From NCBI GenBank assembly GCA_964568795.1, contig CAZMRQ010000058.1, positions 1 through 6,435 of the forward strand: a stretch of 6,435 nucleotides of DNA. Reading direction: 5' to 3'. The stretch is from CAZMRQ01 sp964568795 (GTDB lineage: Bacteria > Pseudomonadota > Gammaproteobacteria > Comchoanobacterales > Comchoanobacteraceae). Numbering within the stretch: the stretch's first letter is position 1; the number at the start of each line of letters is the position of its first letter. The notes under the pieces are model-generated. The model was given only the letters and a program-made list of their open reading frames with translations. It made no database searches and had not been told where the DNA came from. This document shows, piece by piece, positions 1-6,433 of this stretch. The position numbers and the translations under genes were made by a program.

Positions 1-448
1 CATCAAGGCGATACCCCTTCTCACTGATTAGCTGAAACCACTGACGTTGGTAACCAATCTTGGTTGGTTCATCGAAGAGACCGATAGATTCTGCTGTTTC
101 TGTTAAGTCCAGAAACTCTTGATAACGGGGGTGACTACTCCCAAGCAGTAATTCTTTACGGTGAAGTATGGGAGGATTTAAAGAAGTTATATAGTTACGC
201 GTTGATATTTTTTTAGATTTAACATCGATGCGATGCGACATTTGTAATGCAGGAAAAGGAGAATCATGTAAGCTCTCGTAAACAAGGAGTGAAACTATTG
301 ACTCATGACGATTAAATCTAACAAGATTAACATTATTATGTCCAGCAATATCTAAAGCGTGTCCAATCAATTCTTGGTCAGTTTTATCGAGAGCACCGAT
401 GTTCTCAATAAGAGAATATATATCACCTCCTACAACCTTGCATTTCAC
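1..448 (-). CDS. N-terminal part of a putative DNA phosphorothioation-associated protein (methyltransferase-linked domain), runs off left edge
   Basis: The frame is open from a GTG at 448-446 to the left edge, giving 149 residues with no stop. Visible blocks are VGGDIY (residues 6-11), NLVRFNRHES (41-50), a LLVYESLHDSPFPAL stretch (54-68), NPPILHRKELLL (91-102) and IGYQRQW (131-137). From memory, the NPPILHRKE block followed by 'LT..AE..GLFD....IG...QW' resembles a domain in proteins annotated as DNA phosphorothioation-associated putative methyltransferase (TIGR04096-like). The methyltransferase motifs themselves are not in the window, so catalysis cannot be judged. GTG is preferred because the VGGDIY block begins almost at once and the next in-frame ATG is at residue 70. 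The Shine-Dalgarno upstream of GTG is weak, and with only 12 bp to the preceding stop, translational coupling is likely. It could instead be a small stand-alone protein of this domain. Coding status is confident; the family call is moderate. Confidence 0.6.
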   Translation of the reverse strand, partial: MKCKVVGGDIYSLIENIGALDKTDQELIGHALDIAGHNNVNLVRFNRHESIVSLLVYESLHDSPFPALQMSHRIDVKSKKISTRNYITSLNPPILHRKELLLGSSHPRYQEFLDLTETAESIGLFDEPTKIGYQRQWFQLISEKGYRLD

Positions 449-460
449 TGAACTATCTCG

Positions 461-2644
461 TTATTTGTACATATCAACAGCCTCAATAAATTTATGAACG
501 ATGAAATTACGCCTTTTTTGGAAGAAAGACTTTTTTGGGACTATATGATCCCCGACTGTGTTGCTATTGCTTGCCAGCAAATCCTTTGTTTCTTTGACTA
601 GCCAGTGGGACTGGAGACCGGACGATTCTAAATAGGTAAAAGATGTATCCATAGGTTTATTGCTTTTAGATTGATTTACATTACCAGGCAGAGGAATCAT
701 ATTCCCTAACCCATTAACATAAAAATCACGATCAGAATCTGTCATCATTGAATAAGCACTCTTATGTGTTTCATCTATTTCTTGAGGCTCCATATGGTCA
801 AGATGCATCTTGCGAACATCTTCATCGCCTAGACTCAATCCAAAAGGTTTATCTTCCAAATGCCCATTGCTATCCACGTCTAATTTTAAAATTCTAGCAA
901 AAAGGATTTTTATCTTACTTGTATTGCTTGATGATGGACTGTACTGCCAATTGTTCAACCAGGTTTCAAAATATTGATTATCACAACAGTCGTGCTGGTG
1001 AGGATGATTTTGGTTGTTCTTATCAACATTGCAGTCCGATACAATATCAGAAGAAAGTTTCCTTGGCTCTTTGTAGTCACTACATTTCATTGCGCAACGC
1101 CAAATAGCTTGGGCTTGTTTATTAACATTATTTAGTTTTTCATCTCCAGATTTCTTTTTAATGTTACCAAGAATATACTTCACTGTTTCTTGATCGAAGT
1201 CGCTGCATGACTCCGTATATTGAATATAATTTAATATATAACATACCAGACCAGAAAAAACACTCTCTTGTGAGATAGAGAGAAGAAAATGAGAAGTCTT
1301 ATAAGCACTACTGACGTTTATATCATATTCTGCACCTAAAGCCTTTTTGTCCCTGTTTTTCTTAACCACTTCAAAGATGTCGACTAGATCAGAAACAGAA
1401 CGAAACACATTGATGTCCCGAAGAAAGATATCTTCAGTGTAGGGTGTTGAGGCTGTAAACTTATCGAGATAACCTTTTATGCTTTCTCTATGTGTCGTAT
1501 GTGCCTTATGATCAATACTCTGTGACCCAGTTAAATAGACTGCAGAGAGAAATGTAATCAGTTTTTTATTAGCTTCAGACTTGTTGTCAAATATCGTCCC
1601 CCATAGTTCTTCAACTTGAGCAATGTGCCTATCTAATACATTATCTGGAAGACCACTCGTATGACAGAATGCCCTATAAAACATATTTTTAATCAGATCC
1701 AAGTCATCTAGCGCTAATGATCTATCATTCATTACCTCAAATAGGATATAGGCATCCTTTGGGTTTCCTGTTTGTATAACACACAATTTTACATACTTTA
1801 AAAACTTCTCCAAATTCTCAATAATCTTTATTGACTTATCAAGTGGCGCACCGGTACATTTACTTTCAACTACATCAAATACTGTTTGAGCGGCAGTTAA
1901 AAATGAATTCTCAATATCGGTTATCTTACCTCCGCCTTTATGGATAGAAAGCGATGGGCCAGACTGATTAGACAAACTTACAACCAACTTTGATAGTGAA
2001 CTAATTAGAAGATCATTGTAAGACTTTCTGTCATACTTTAGCCTAATATTCGCATATCCTTGAAATGCCTCTTCTAGAAGGAACGCATAAGTATCAGCAT
2101 AAGACTGATCATCTTCTACAATTATTGGAAGAAATACATTCTTGCAATATTGATTAATTAAAGCATTTTTATCATCCGGATTCTTTTCATTGAATACTTT
2201 TTCTACTTTAGTCATGTCAAGAATGTCGTCTATATAATTATTATCTTCACCTACGTATAAATATTGTATGGCTGTCTTTAGCTTTCCTTCTAACCTAGAA
2301 ATTTTGAACGACTCCGTCTGACTCAAAGCCTCTCTAACAGACACCCTCAACAAAAGCATTAATATATAATTAGCTATAAATATTGTTGTAAAACGCTGCT
2401 GACCATCAATGAGTTCATGAGTGTTTTTCTCTGGGTCTATAACAGTTACAACAGATCCAGCAAAATATTCACTATCAATATTAAGACAGTCTGTAATTAA
2501 GTTCTTGACTTCGCTTTCTGTCCATTTGTAGGGCCTCTGATAATGAGGAATCTTTATAAAAGACACATTATTATCCGATCCTGTCTGCCCCATTTTATTG
2601 GTCAAAGAATAAAAGTTCCTAACTTCCGCACCCTTTAAATCCAT
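461..2644 (-). CDS. GmrSD-like DUF262-DUF1524 protein, probable modification-sensing NTPase/HNH-type nuclease
   Basis: The 727-residue protein starts at ATG 2644-2642 behind AAGGAG with a 5-nt spacer. The N-terminal DUF262 domain shows IPHYQRPYKW (residues 32-41) and LIDGQQRFTT (78-87), the DGQQR motif linked to nucleotide hydrolysis. The conserved block FEVMNDRSLALDDLDLIKN lies at 302-320. The C-terminal DUF1524 region has LDHMEPQ (615-621) followed by NGLGNM (644-649) and N655...KSN (660-662), the usual HNH-like layout with H617 the probable catalytic histidine. A His/Cys-rich patch, HPHQHDCC (547-554), sits between the halves. Known relatives include the type IV enzyme GmrSD, which cuts glucosylated DNA, and SspE, which responds to phosphorothioate DNA and nicks invading DNA. 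Length and fused architecture match single-chain members. The gene follows the GHKL ATPase by 35 bp and is probably the nucleolytic effector of this operon. Which modification it reads is unknown. Confidence 0.93.
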   Translation of the reverse strand: MDLKGAEVRNFYSLTNKMGQTGSDNNVSFIKIPHYQRPYKWTESEVKNLITDCLNIDSEYFAGSVVTVIDPEKNTHELIDGQQRFTTIFIANYILMLLLRVSVREALSQTESFKISRLEGKLKTAIQYLYVGEDNNYIDDILDMTKVEKVFNEKNPDDKNALINQYCKNVFLPIIVEDDQSYADTYAFLLEEAFQGYANIRLKYDRKSYNDLLISSLSKLVVSLSNQSGPSLSIHKGGGKITDIENSFLTAAQTVFDVVESKCTGAPLDKSIKIIENLEKFLKYVKLCVIQTGNPKDAYILFEVMNDRSLALDDLDLIKNMFYRAFCHTSGLPDNVLDRHIAQVEELWGTIFDNKSEANKKLITFLSAVYLTGSQSIDHKAHTTHRESIKGYLDKFTASTPYTEDIFLRDINVFRSVSDLVDIFEVVKKNRDKKALGAEYDINVSSAYKTSHFLLSISQESVFSGLVCYILNYIQYTESCSDFDQETVKYILGNIKKKSGDEKLNNVNKQAQAIWRCAMKCSDYKEPRKLSSDIVSDCNVDKNNQNHPHQHDCCDNQYFETWLNNWQYSPSSSNTSKIKILFARILKLDVDSNGHLEDKPFGLSLGDEDVRKMHLDHMEPQEIDETHKSAYSMMTDSDRDFYVNGLGNMIPLPGNVNQSKSNKPMDTSFTYLESSGLQSHWLVKETKDLLASNSNTVGDHIVPKKSFFQKRRNFIVHKFIEAVDMYK

Positions 2645-2649
2645 TTTGA

Positions 2650-2655
2650 CTCCTT
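2650..2655 (-). promoter_or_regulatory. Shine-Dalgarno site for the DUF262-DUF1524 gene
   Basis: AAGGAG on the minus strand lies 5 nt ahead of the ATG at 2644. It supports this ATG, the only ATG start among the four starts visible in the window. Confidence 0.85.
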
Positions 2656-2679
2656 ATTATAATGTCTATACTATATTGT

Positions 2680-4407
2680 CTAGTAAGCACTAAGTAGCAA
2701 CTGTTGAACCCACCCACCCCACTTTTGCCTGTATCGTTCAAATGTATCTTTGTCCATTTGAACGGCAAGTTCATCCTCAGCCCTAATCAGTGCTGCCATA
2801 ATAATCTCTAAAGCCTGGTAGCCTTTTGTATCTTCACTATCTTCTAGATACCTCCAGAACTTTTCGTAAAAAAGTGTGTTACGGTTAATTATTCCTACTG
2901 ACGCATTCGCAACTGGCCTTCTGTCAAGAAAAAGATCACCTGGCCAAGCATCGGTTAAGATATCGACCTTGTAATCAAGAGTTTTTAAAGCTTCCTTCAA
3001 AGCAGTATCTGCATCTAAAGTGGTATCATCAGTTAGTAAGGCTTGGATTCTCTCATTGATCTTTTGCTCCTCAGATATAGAGGATCCATGCTGATCAGAC
3101 TCTGTTGATGAGGAATCTGATTGGAACTGCTGGTTCACACGATCTAATAACCCATGACTCAAAGCTTTTCGCTTTCTTGTACCCTCACGTCTACCTGTTA
3201 TAACTTTCATCATTGCAGAAATATGATCAGAAAGGATCTTGTTTATCTCTAGGATCATTGCGGCCCTGTAATCACCTTCTAAACTTTCATCACGTAATGC
3301 GTCCAAATGATCTTTATCATATTTCTTGATATTTCTAACCTCTTGTTTGTTGTTTGTGACACCAAACATCTCATCCAGAACAGGATCAAATCTCACCTCT
3401 GCGCCCCACCAACGATGACGTGGCTCACTAGCATCTAGAAACCCAAAAGAACCGAAGTCTATTTCTCTACCAGCCCTAACAAATGAAATTCCTGTATTAT
3501 CACCATAATGCCTACCTACTTTTGATTTTCCACCTTTCTCCTGAATCGACGGCTTTGCATATGTAAATCTAAACTCTACTTTTGATACCGCATCATGAAA
3601 TCCATTGTGGTATTTGACATCAATGGTGAATGGCTCTTCATGATATTCATTTGTTGGCTCATCCGTATAACCATCTAAATTATTTGGTGTAAGAATATAC
3701 AGTGGATCGTTAGCCTTTAGTGTTATCGATTCAATCTTATTTGTCTGTCGATGAACCATATGGAGGCTTATATTCCTTTTTTTTCCATATACATCACAGT
3801 CATCTAGGAAGTGCCTGTAAATCCTACATAATTCTTTATTGATACGAGCAAGAAGTGTCTTGGGGCGCTTTAGATCCATTTGATCTAAGTTATCCCATAC
3901 AACTAATGTCCCAGAATCAGAGATCTTATCACCGAATGACGTCTTTATTTTTCCAGGCAGCTCTGCCTTGATAATTCCACTTAATTTCTGCATCTTACCT
4001 TGATGAATTTCATCAAGATCAAGATATGCCATATAGACTGAATCCGGATTGATCCAGCTATAGACTTCTACTTTTCTAGCCTGAGAAATAGAAGCCCCCT
4101 TTAAACCAAACCCAAATCTCCCTAACCCACTTCGAGTATCAAGTCGCGTTCCCCACCCAAGACTTAGACAATTTTCAAGAACATCTGTAATCATTCCTTC
4201 ACCATCATCTAACACTGCGATTTGCTGCACCTGATTAGATGTACGTGTACTTACAACAATATCATCACTTAATGCGATAATATCAATGTTATTAGCATTA
4301 GCCTCAATCGAATTATCCACAAGTTCTGCAACAGCTGTTGCTGTCGATCTATACCCAGCCTGCCTCAATGCTGTTAACCCTAAATATGCGTCTATAATTT
4401 GTGGCAC
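2680..4407 (-). CDS. GHKL-type ATPase (HATPase_c, Hsp90/MutL/MORC-like)
   Basis: This 575-residue protein has a Bergerat-fold ATP site at its N-terminus. The N box is ELVDNSIEA (residues 28-36; E28 the likely general base, N32 the Mg ligand), the G1 box DDGEGM (67-72), and the G2/lid region GLGRFGFGLKGAS (94-106). A transducer-like middle follows, ending in WWGAEVRFDP (333-342) and GVTNNKQEV (349-357), where K354 could be the ATP-contacting lysine seen in GHKL transducer domains. A Ser/Asp/Glu/Gln-rich linker (about 426-452) leads to a C-terminal domain (about 455-575) I do not recognise. There is no histidine-kinase phosphoacceptor domain and no membrane segment, so it is not a sensor kinase. 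Such ATPases dimerise on ATP and clamp DNA or partners; here the probable partners are the helicase 30 bp upstream and the DUF262 protein 35 bp downstream. Start is GTG behind GAGGAGA with 7-nt spacing. The family call is firm; the defence role is inferred. Confidence 0.92.
   Translation of the reverse strand: MPQIIDAYLGLTALRQAGYRSTATAVAELVDNSIEANANNIDIIALSDDIVVSTRTSNQVQQIAVLDDGEGMITDVLENCLSLGWGTRLDTRSGLGRFGFGLKGASISQARKVEVYSWINPDSVYMAYLDLDEIHQGKMQKLSGIIKAELPGKIKTSFGDKISDSGTLVVWDNLDQMDLKRPKTLLARINKELCRIYRHFLDDCDVYGKKRNISLHMVHRQTNKIESITLKANDPLYILTPNNLDGYTDEPTNEYHEEPFTIDVKYHNGFHDAVSKVEFRFTYAKPSIQEKGGKSKVGRHYGDNTGISFVRAGREIDFGSFGFLDASEPRHRWWGAEVRFDPVLDEMFGVTNNKQEVRNIKKYDKDHLDALRDESLEGDYRAAMILEINKILSDHISAMMKVITGRREGTRKRKALSHGLLDRVNQQFQSDSSSTESDQHGSSISEEQKINERIQALLTDDTTLDADTALKEALKTLDYKVDILTDAWPGDLFLDRRPVANASVGIINRNTLFYEKFWRYLEDSEDTKGYQALEIIMAALIRAEDELAVQMDKDTFERYRQKWGGWVQQLLLSAY
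3777..3784 (-). repeat. A8 homopolymer inside the GHKL ATPase gene
   Basis: Eight consecutive T on the plus strand read as A8 on the coding strand, in codons GGA AAA AAA AGG (around residues 208-211). This is the longest homopolymer I noticed in the window. Loss of one A brings a TAA three codons after the tract; gain of one A brings a TAA about 12 codons on. Either slip would leave roughly the first 210-225 residues, the ATP-binding fold without the TNNKQ segment. Confidence 0.6.
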
Positions 4408-4413
4408 GGTAAA

Positions 4414-4420
4414 TCTCCTC
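4414..4420 (-). promoter_or_regulatory. Shine-Dalgarno site fixing the GTG start of the GHKL ATPase
   Basis: GAGGAGA on the minus strand places AGGAG 7 nt before the GTG at 4407-4405. It decides for GTG, since no ATG lies nearby in frame and the conserved N box follows only 28 residues later. Confidence 0.85.
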
Positions 4421-4437
4421 TGAATAATAAAATAATA

Positions 4438-6069
4438 TCAAGTATAGTATTGATTAAAATACGTAAATGCATTACTTGCAACCGGCATATTCAAAATGTT
4501 GTCTTCAATATCTATCAAATAACACTCAGACTCTCCTCCCATGCTCGGTCCTCTTAAGCCGCGCCCGATCATTTGTGAATACAACACTACTGATGTAGTG
4601 GGTCTTGCTATAATGACTGCTTTAATATTGGGAGCATCGAATCCAGTTGTAAGAACACCAAAGTTAACTATTACCTTTAGTGCCCCGCTCTTAAAATCTC
4701 TAATTGTCTCTCTTCTTTCATCTCTTGGTGTTTCTGATGTTATTGCCTTAGATTCGACCTTATTCAAGGAAAGCATGATAGAAATATCAACTGCATTTTC
4801 AACGCTAGGGGCAAAAATAATTGTTGGGAAACCGTATTCTTTTGAAAGTTTCATGGCGTGCTTTACAATTACTCCTGTCCGATTAATGTCTCGGCCCAGC
4901 TTAATAAGAACATCATCTGGTATGTCTAGTCTCTTTTGCAGACTCACGAGTTCTTTTTCTGTAAGCCTTATACTAGCGCCTGAGTCTACTCTAAACCTGT
5001 TAACCTTTGCTAAAATCCCTTTATTTGTTAGGTAGTTAATAGGATCATTTAACTCATCCCCGTCATCGCTTACTATATTGATCTTGTTATTGTCATAGAA
5101 CTCTGAAAGCTTGATTGTTTGCTGTGGATCTTGATTTACATGATGTCTTCCAGGTGTGGCTGTTAGCCCAACAATTTTCGTTCCAGAACTGGACAATAGA
5201 TCAACTGCATCCTTATATGTAGGTGCTATAGACTGATGCGCTTCATCCACAATTAGTAACCCACAGTTTCTTCGAATAGATGAAAACAACTTAAATCTTT
5301 CATCATCTTGTGTAGAAACTATGTTTGTGGCAGTTTGAAAACTTGCAACAACAAAATATGGTCTATCTATTTCTGTTGTTTCTGGACTTCTTCCACCCCA
5401 TAGCTTCATAACACCTGCATTCTCACTGCCAAGCTTTTCCCATAAGCTAATAAATGAAGACACCGCCTGATCGCACAGCTCTTCACTATGTGCCAACCAT
5501 ACAACCACTTTTCCTTTATTGCTGTTTCTAAAATAATCACATACAGACTCCAGCATAGTCCTAGTCTTCCCTGATCCAGTCGGCATATGAACAAGCACCC
5601 TGTTAGATTTCTCTCCCCAAATGAAATCTATGATTCTCTTTCTTATCCAATTCTGATAACTAAAAAGCGGTTTTATTACACAAACTTCTTCTACTGAGAC
5701 CGTATTTCTTGTGCTTTCTCTAATAATTAACCCACTAAGACCAAATAGTTTTAAAAATCCTTTGGTGCTAGAATTATCCCCCCATCGAAATGCATTTATT
5801 TCCATAAGATCTTCTACAGTAGGATCAGATAATCCAAGCTTATCTTTTAAACCCTCTCTTCCTAATGATGCAAGCAACTCCAGCCTAACGTCTTTGATAG
5901 AAAAAACATTACTACCAAACTCATGGAATAGCACATCAGCTAAAACCTTTGATCCAACTTCGTATCCTGCATCGTTTAAGCGTTTGATTCTCTCTTTACT
6001 AACATATTTCGACAAGGTGGCTACACCTAACCTTGAAAGCAGATCAATAATATTTTCTGTGGAGCTCAA
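4438..6069 (-). CDS. SF2 DEAH-type helicase/ATPase, type III restriction or Dnd-restriction-like
   Basis: The 543-residue protein is an SF2 helicase core with a leading extra domain. Motifs in order: a Q-motif-like SYQNWIRKR (137-145), Walker A MPTGSGKT (162-169), DEAH in LLIVDEAHQS (271-280), motif III-like GLTATPGR (301-308), motif V TTGFDAP (474-480) and motif VI QMIGRGLRGP (499-508) with arginine fingers R503/R506. This is the pattern of double-strand DNA translocases in restriction systems rather than of RNA helicases. Residues 1-130 form a mostly helical, charged domain without a recognised motif; from memory this layout fits the helicase called 'DNA phosphorothioation system restriction enzyme' (TIGR04095), which I could not test. 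No nuclease motif is visible, so cleavage would come from a partner. The start is TTG at 6069-6067: an in-frame TAG lies directly upstream, and AGGTG sits 6 nt ahead. Next in-frame ATG is only at residue 89. Confidence 0.92.
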   Translation of the reverse strand: MSSTENIIDLLSRLGVATLSKYVSKERIKRLNDAGYEVGSKVLADVLFHEFGSNVFSIKDVRLELLASLGREGLKDKLGLSDPTVEDLMEINAFRWGDNSSTKGFLKLFGLSGLIIRESTRNTVSVEEVCVIKPLFSYQNWIRKRIIDFIWGEKSNRVLVHMPTGSGKTRTMLESVCDYFRNSNKGKVVVWLAHSEELCDQAVSSFISLWEKLGSENAGVMKLWGGRSPETTEIDRPYFVVASFQTATNIVSTQDDERFKLFSSIRRNCGLLIVDEAHQSIAPTYKDAVDLLSSSGTKIVGLTATPGRHHVNQDPQQTIKLSEFYDNNKINIVSDDGDELNDPINYLTNKGILAKVNRFRVDSGASIRLTEKELVSLQKRLDIPDDVLIKLGRDINRTGVIVKHAMKLSKEYGFPTIIFAPSVENAVDISIMLSLNKVESKAITSETPRDERRETIRDFKSGALKVIVNFGVLTTGFDAPNIKAVIIARPTTSVVLYSQMIGRGLRGPSMGGESECYLIDIEDNILNMPVASNAFTYFNQYYT

Positions 6070-6075
6070 CTACTA

Positions 6076-6080
6076 CACCT
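6076..6080 (-). promoter_or_regulatory. Shine-Dalgarno site fixing the TTG start of the helicase
   Basis: AGGTG on the minus strand lies 6 nt before the TTG at 6069-6067, within the 25-bp gap after the upstream stop codon. An in-frame TAG (6072-6070) touches the TTG, so nothing further upstream can be the start. Confidence 0.75.
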
Positions 6081-6094
6081 AGTCATCGATTCTT

Positions 6095-6433
6095 TTATAG
6101 CGAGCAGATCAAGCAAGCCTGATCTTCAGGGTCATCATCATCCTGCTCTTTGATTATTTCTTGCCAGCTCTTCGTCTGTTTAGGTTGAAACTTCTTGCCA
6201 TTGGCCTCATTTTCTTCTGCTCTTTTTACAATATCCTCCAACTTCCCACTCGAGGACCATGTGTACCCATGCCCACAGCGTATACGCTCCACATTAGACC
6301 AATCAAACCCTTTTTCATGGACATTATCCTCCATAGCTTTTGCCTTCTCGAATAGCTCTGGGTGCTCTCTTTTTAAGCCCAGCCACTCATCTTGACGCTG
6401 AAAGAAGCAGAAGAAGCAACCTGATCTTGACCT
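6095..6433 (-). CDS. C-terminal part of a PAPS-reductase-like (PP-loop/DndC-SspD-related) protein, runs off right edge
   Basis: The frame is open from the right edge to TAA at 6097-6095, giving 112 residues. The ATG at 6334 is internal, since the same frame continues upstream with conserved sequence. The fragment opens with RSGCFFCFFQRQDEW (fragment residues 3-17), a CxxC signature I associate with the C-terminal region of PAPS-reductase-family proteins. A helix with HPELFEKAKAMED follows, then RCGHGYTW (52-59), and the chain ends in an acidic run and CLIC (107-110), three residues from the stop. Five cysteines could hold an Fe-S cluster or zinc, as DndC is reported to carry an Fe-S cluster. 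Family members activate sulfate or other substrates by ATP pyrophosphatase chemistry; in Dnd and Ssp systems they help insert sulfur into DNA. The PP-loop itself lies outside the window, so activity cannot be checked. It is the first visible gene, 25 bp before the helicase. Confidence 0.75.
   Translation of the reverse strand, partial: RSRSGCFFCFFQRQDEWLGLKREHPELFEKAKAMEDNVHEKGFDWSNVERIRCGHGYTWSSSGKLEDIVKRAEENEANGKKFQPKQTKSWQEIIKEQDDDDPEDQACLICSL

Noticed and set aside
425..442. Mini-frame MQGCRR ending in tandem AGG codons as a leader peptide
   Set aside because: It overlaps the left-edge gene in another frame, has no Shine-Dalgarno of its own, and six codons can arise by chance.
919..1107. 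Plus-strand 62-codon open frame
   Set aside because: It lies wholly inside the DUF262-DUF1524 gene on the opposite strand and shows no family-like sequence.
2656..2675. Possible promoter -10 boxes (TATAAT at 2661-2656 and TATAGT at 2675-2670, minus strand) before the DUF262 gene
   Set aside because: The TATAAT would start transcription inside or past the Shine-Dalgarno, and neither box has a -35-like hexamer at proper spacing; AT-rich gap sequence explains them.
2680..4407. Histidine kinase reading of the HATPase protein
   Set aside because: There is no HisKA/H-box, no transmembrane or sensor domain and no response regulator nearby; the motif set with TNNKQ fits Hsp90/MutL/MORC-type ATPases better.
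4541..5035. Plus-strand 164-codon open frame
   Set aside because: It is antisense to the conserved helicase C-terminal core and gives a low-complexity Ser/Leu-rich translation typical of a shadow frame.
5406..5594. Minus-strand 62-codon frame inside the helicase
   Set aside because: It is an alternative frame overlapping the region between helicase motifs I and II; the helicase frame explains this DNA.
5711..6082. Plus-strand 123-codon open frame
   Set aside because: It is antisense to the helicase N-terminal region, with a Ser/Pro/Leu-rich translation and no motif.
6095..6334. A 79-residue stand-alone small protein starting at ATG 6334
   Set aside because: The same frame continues upstream without a stop to the window edge and contains the GCFFC motif, so the ATG is internal to a longer gene.
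6161..6395. Two overlapping plus-strand frames of 64-66 codons
   Set aside because: Both lie antisense to the PAPS-reductase-like gene, whose frame has recognisable conserved motifs.
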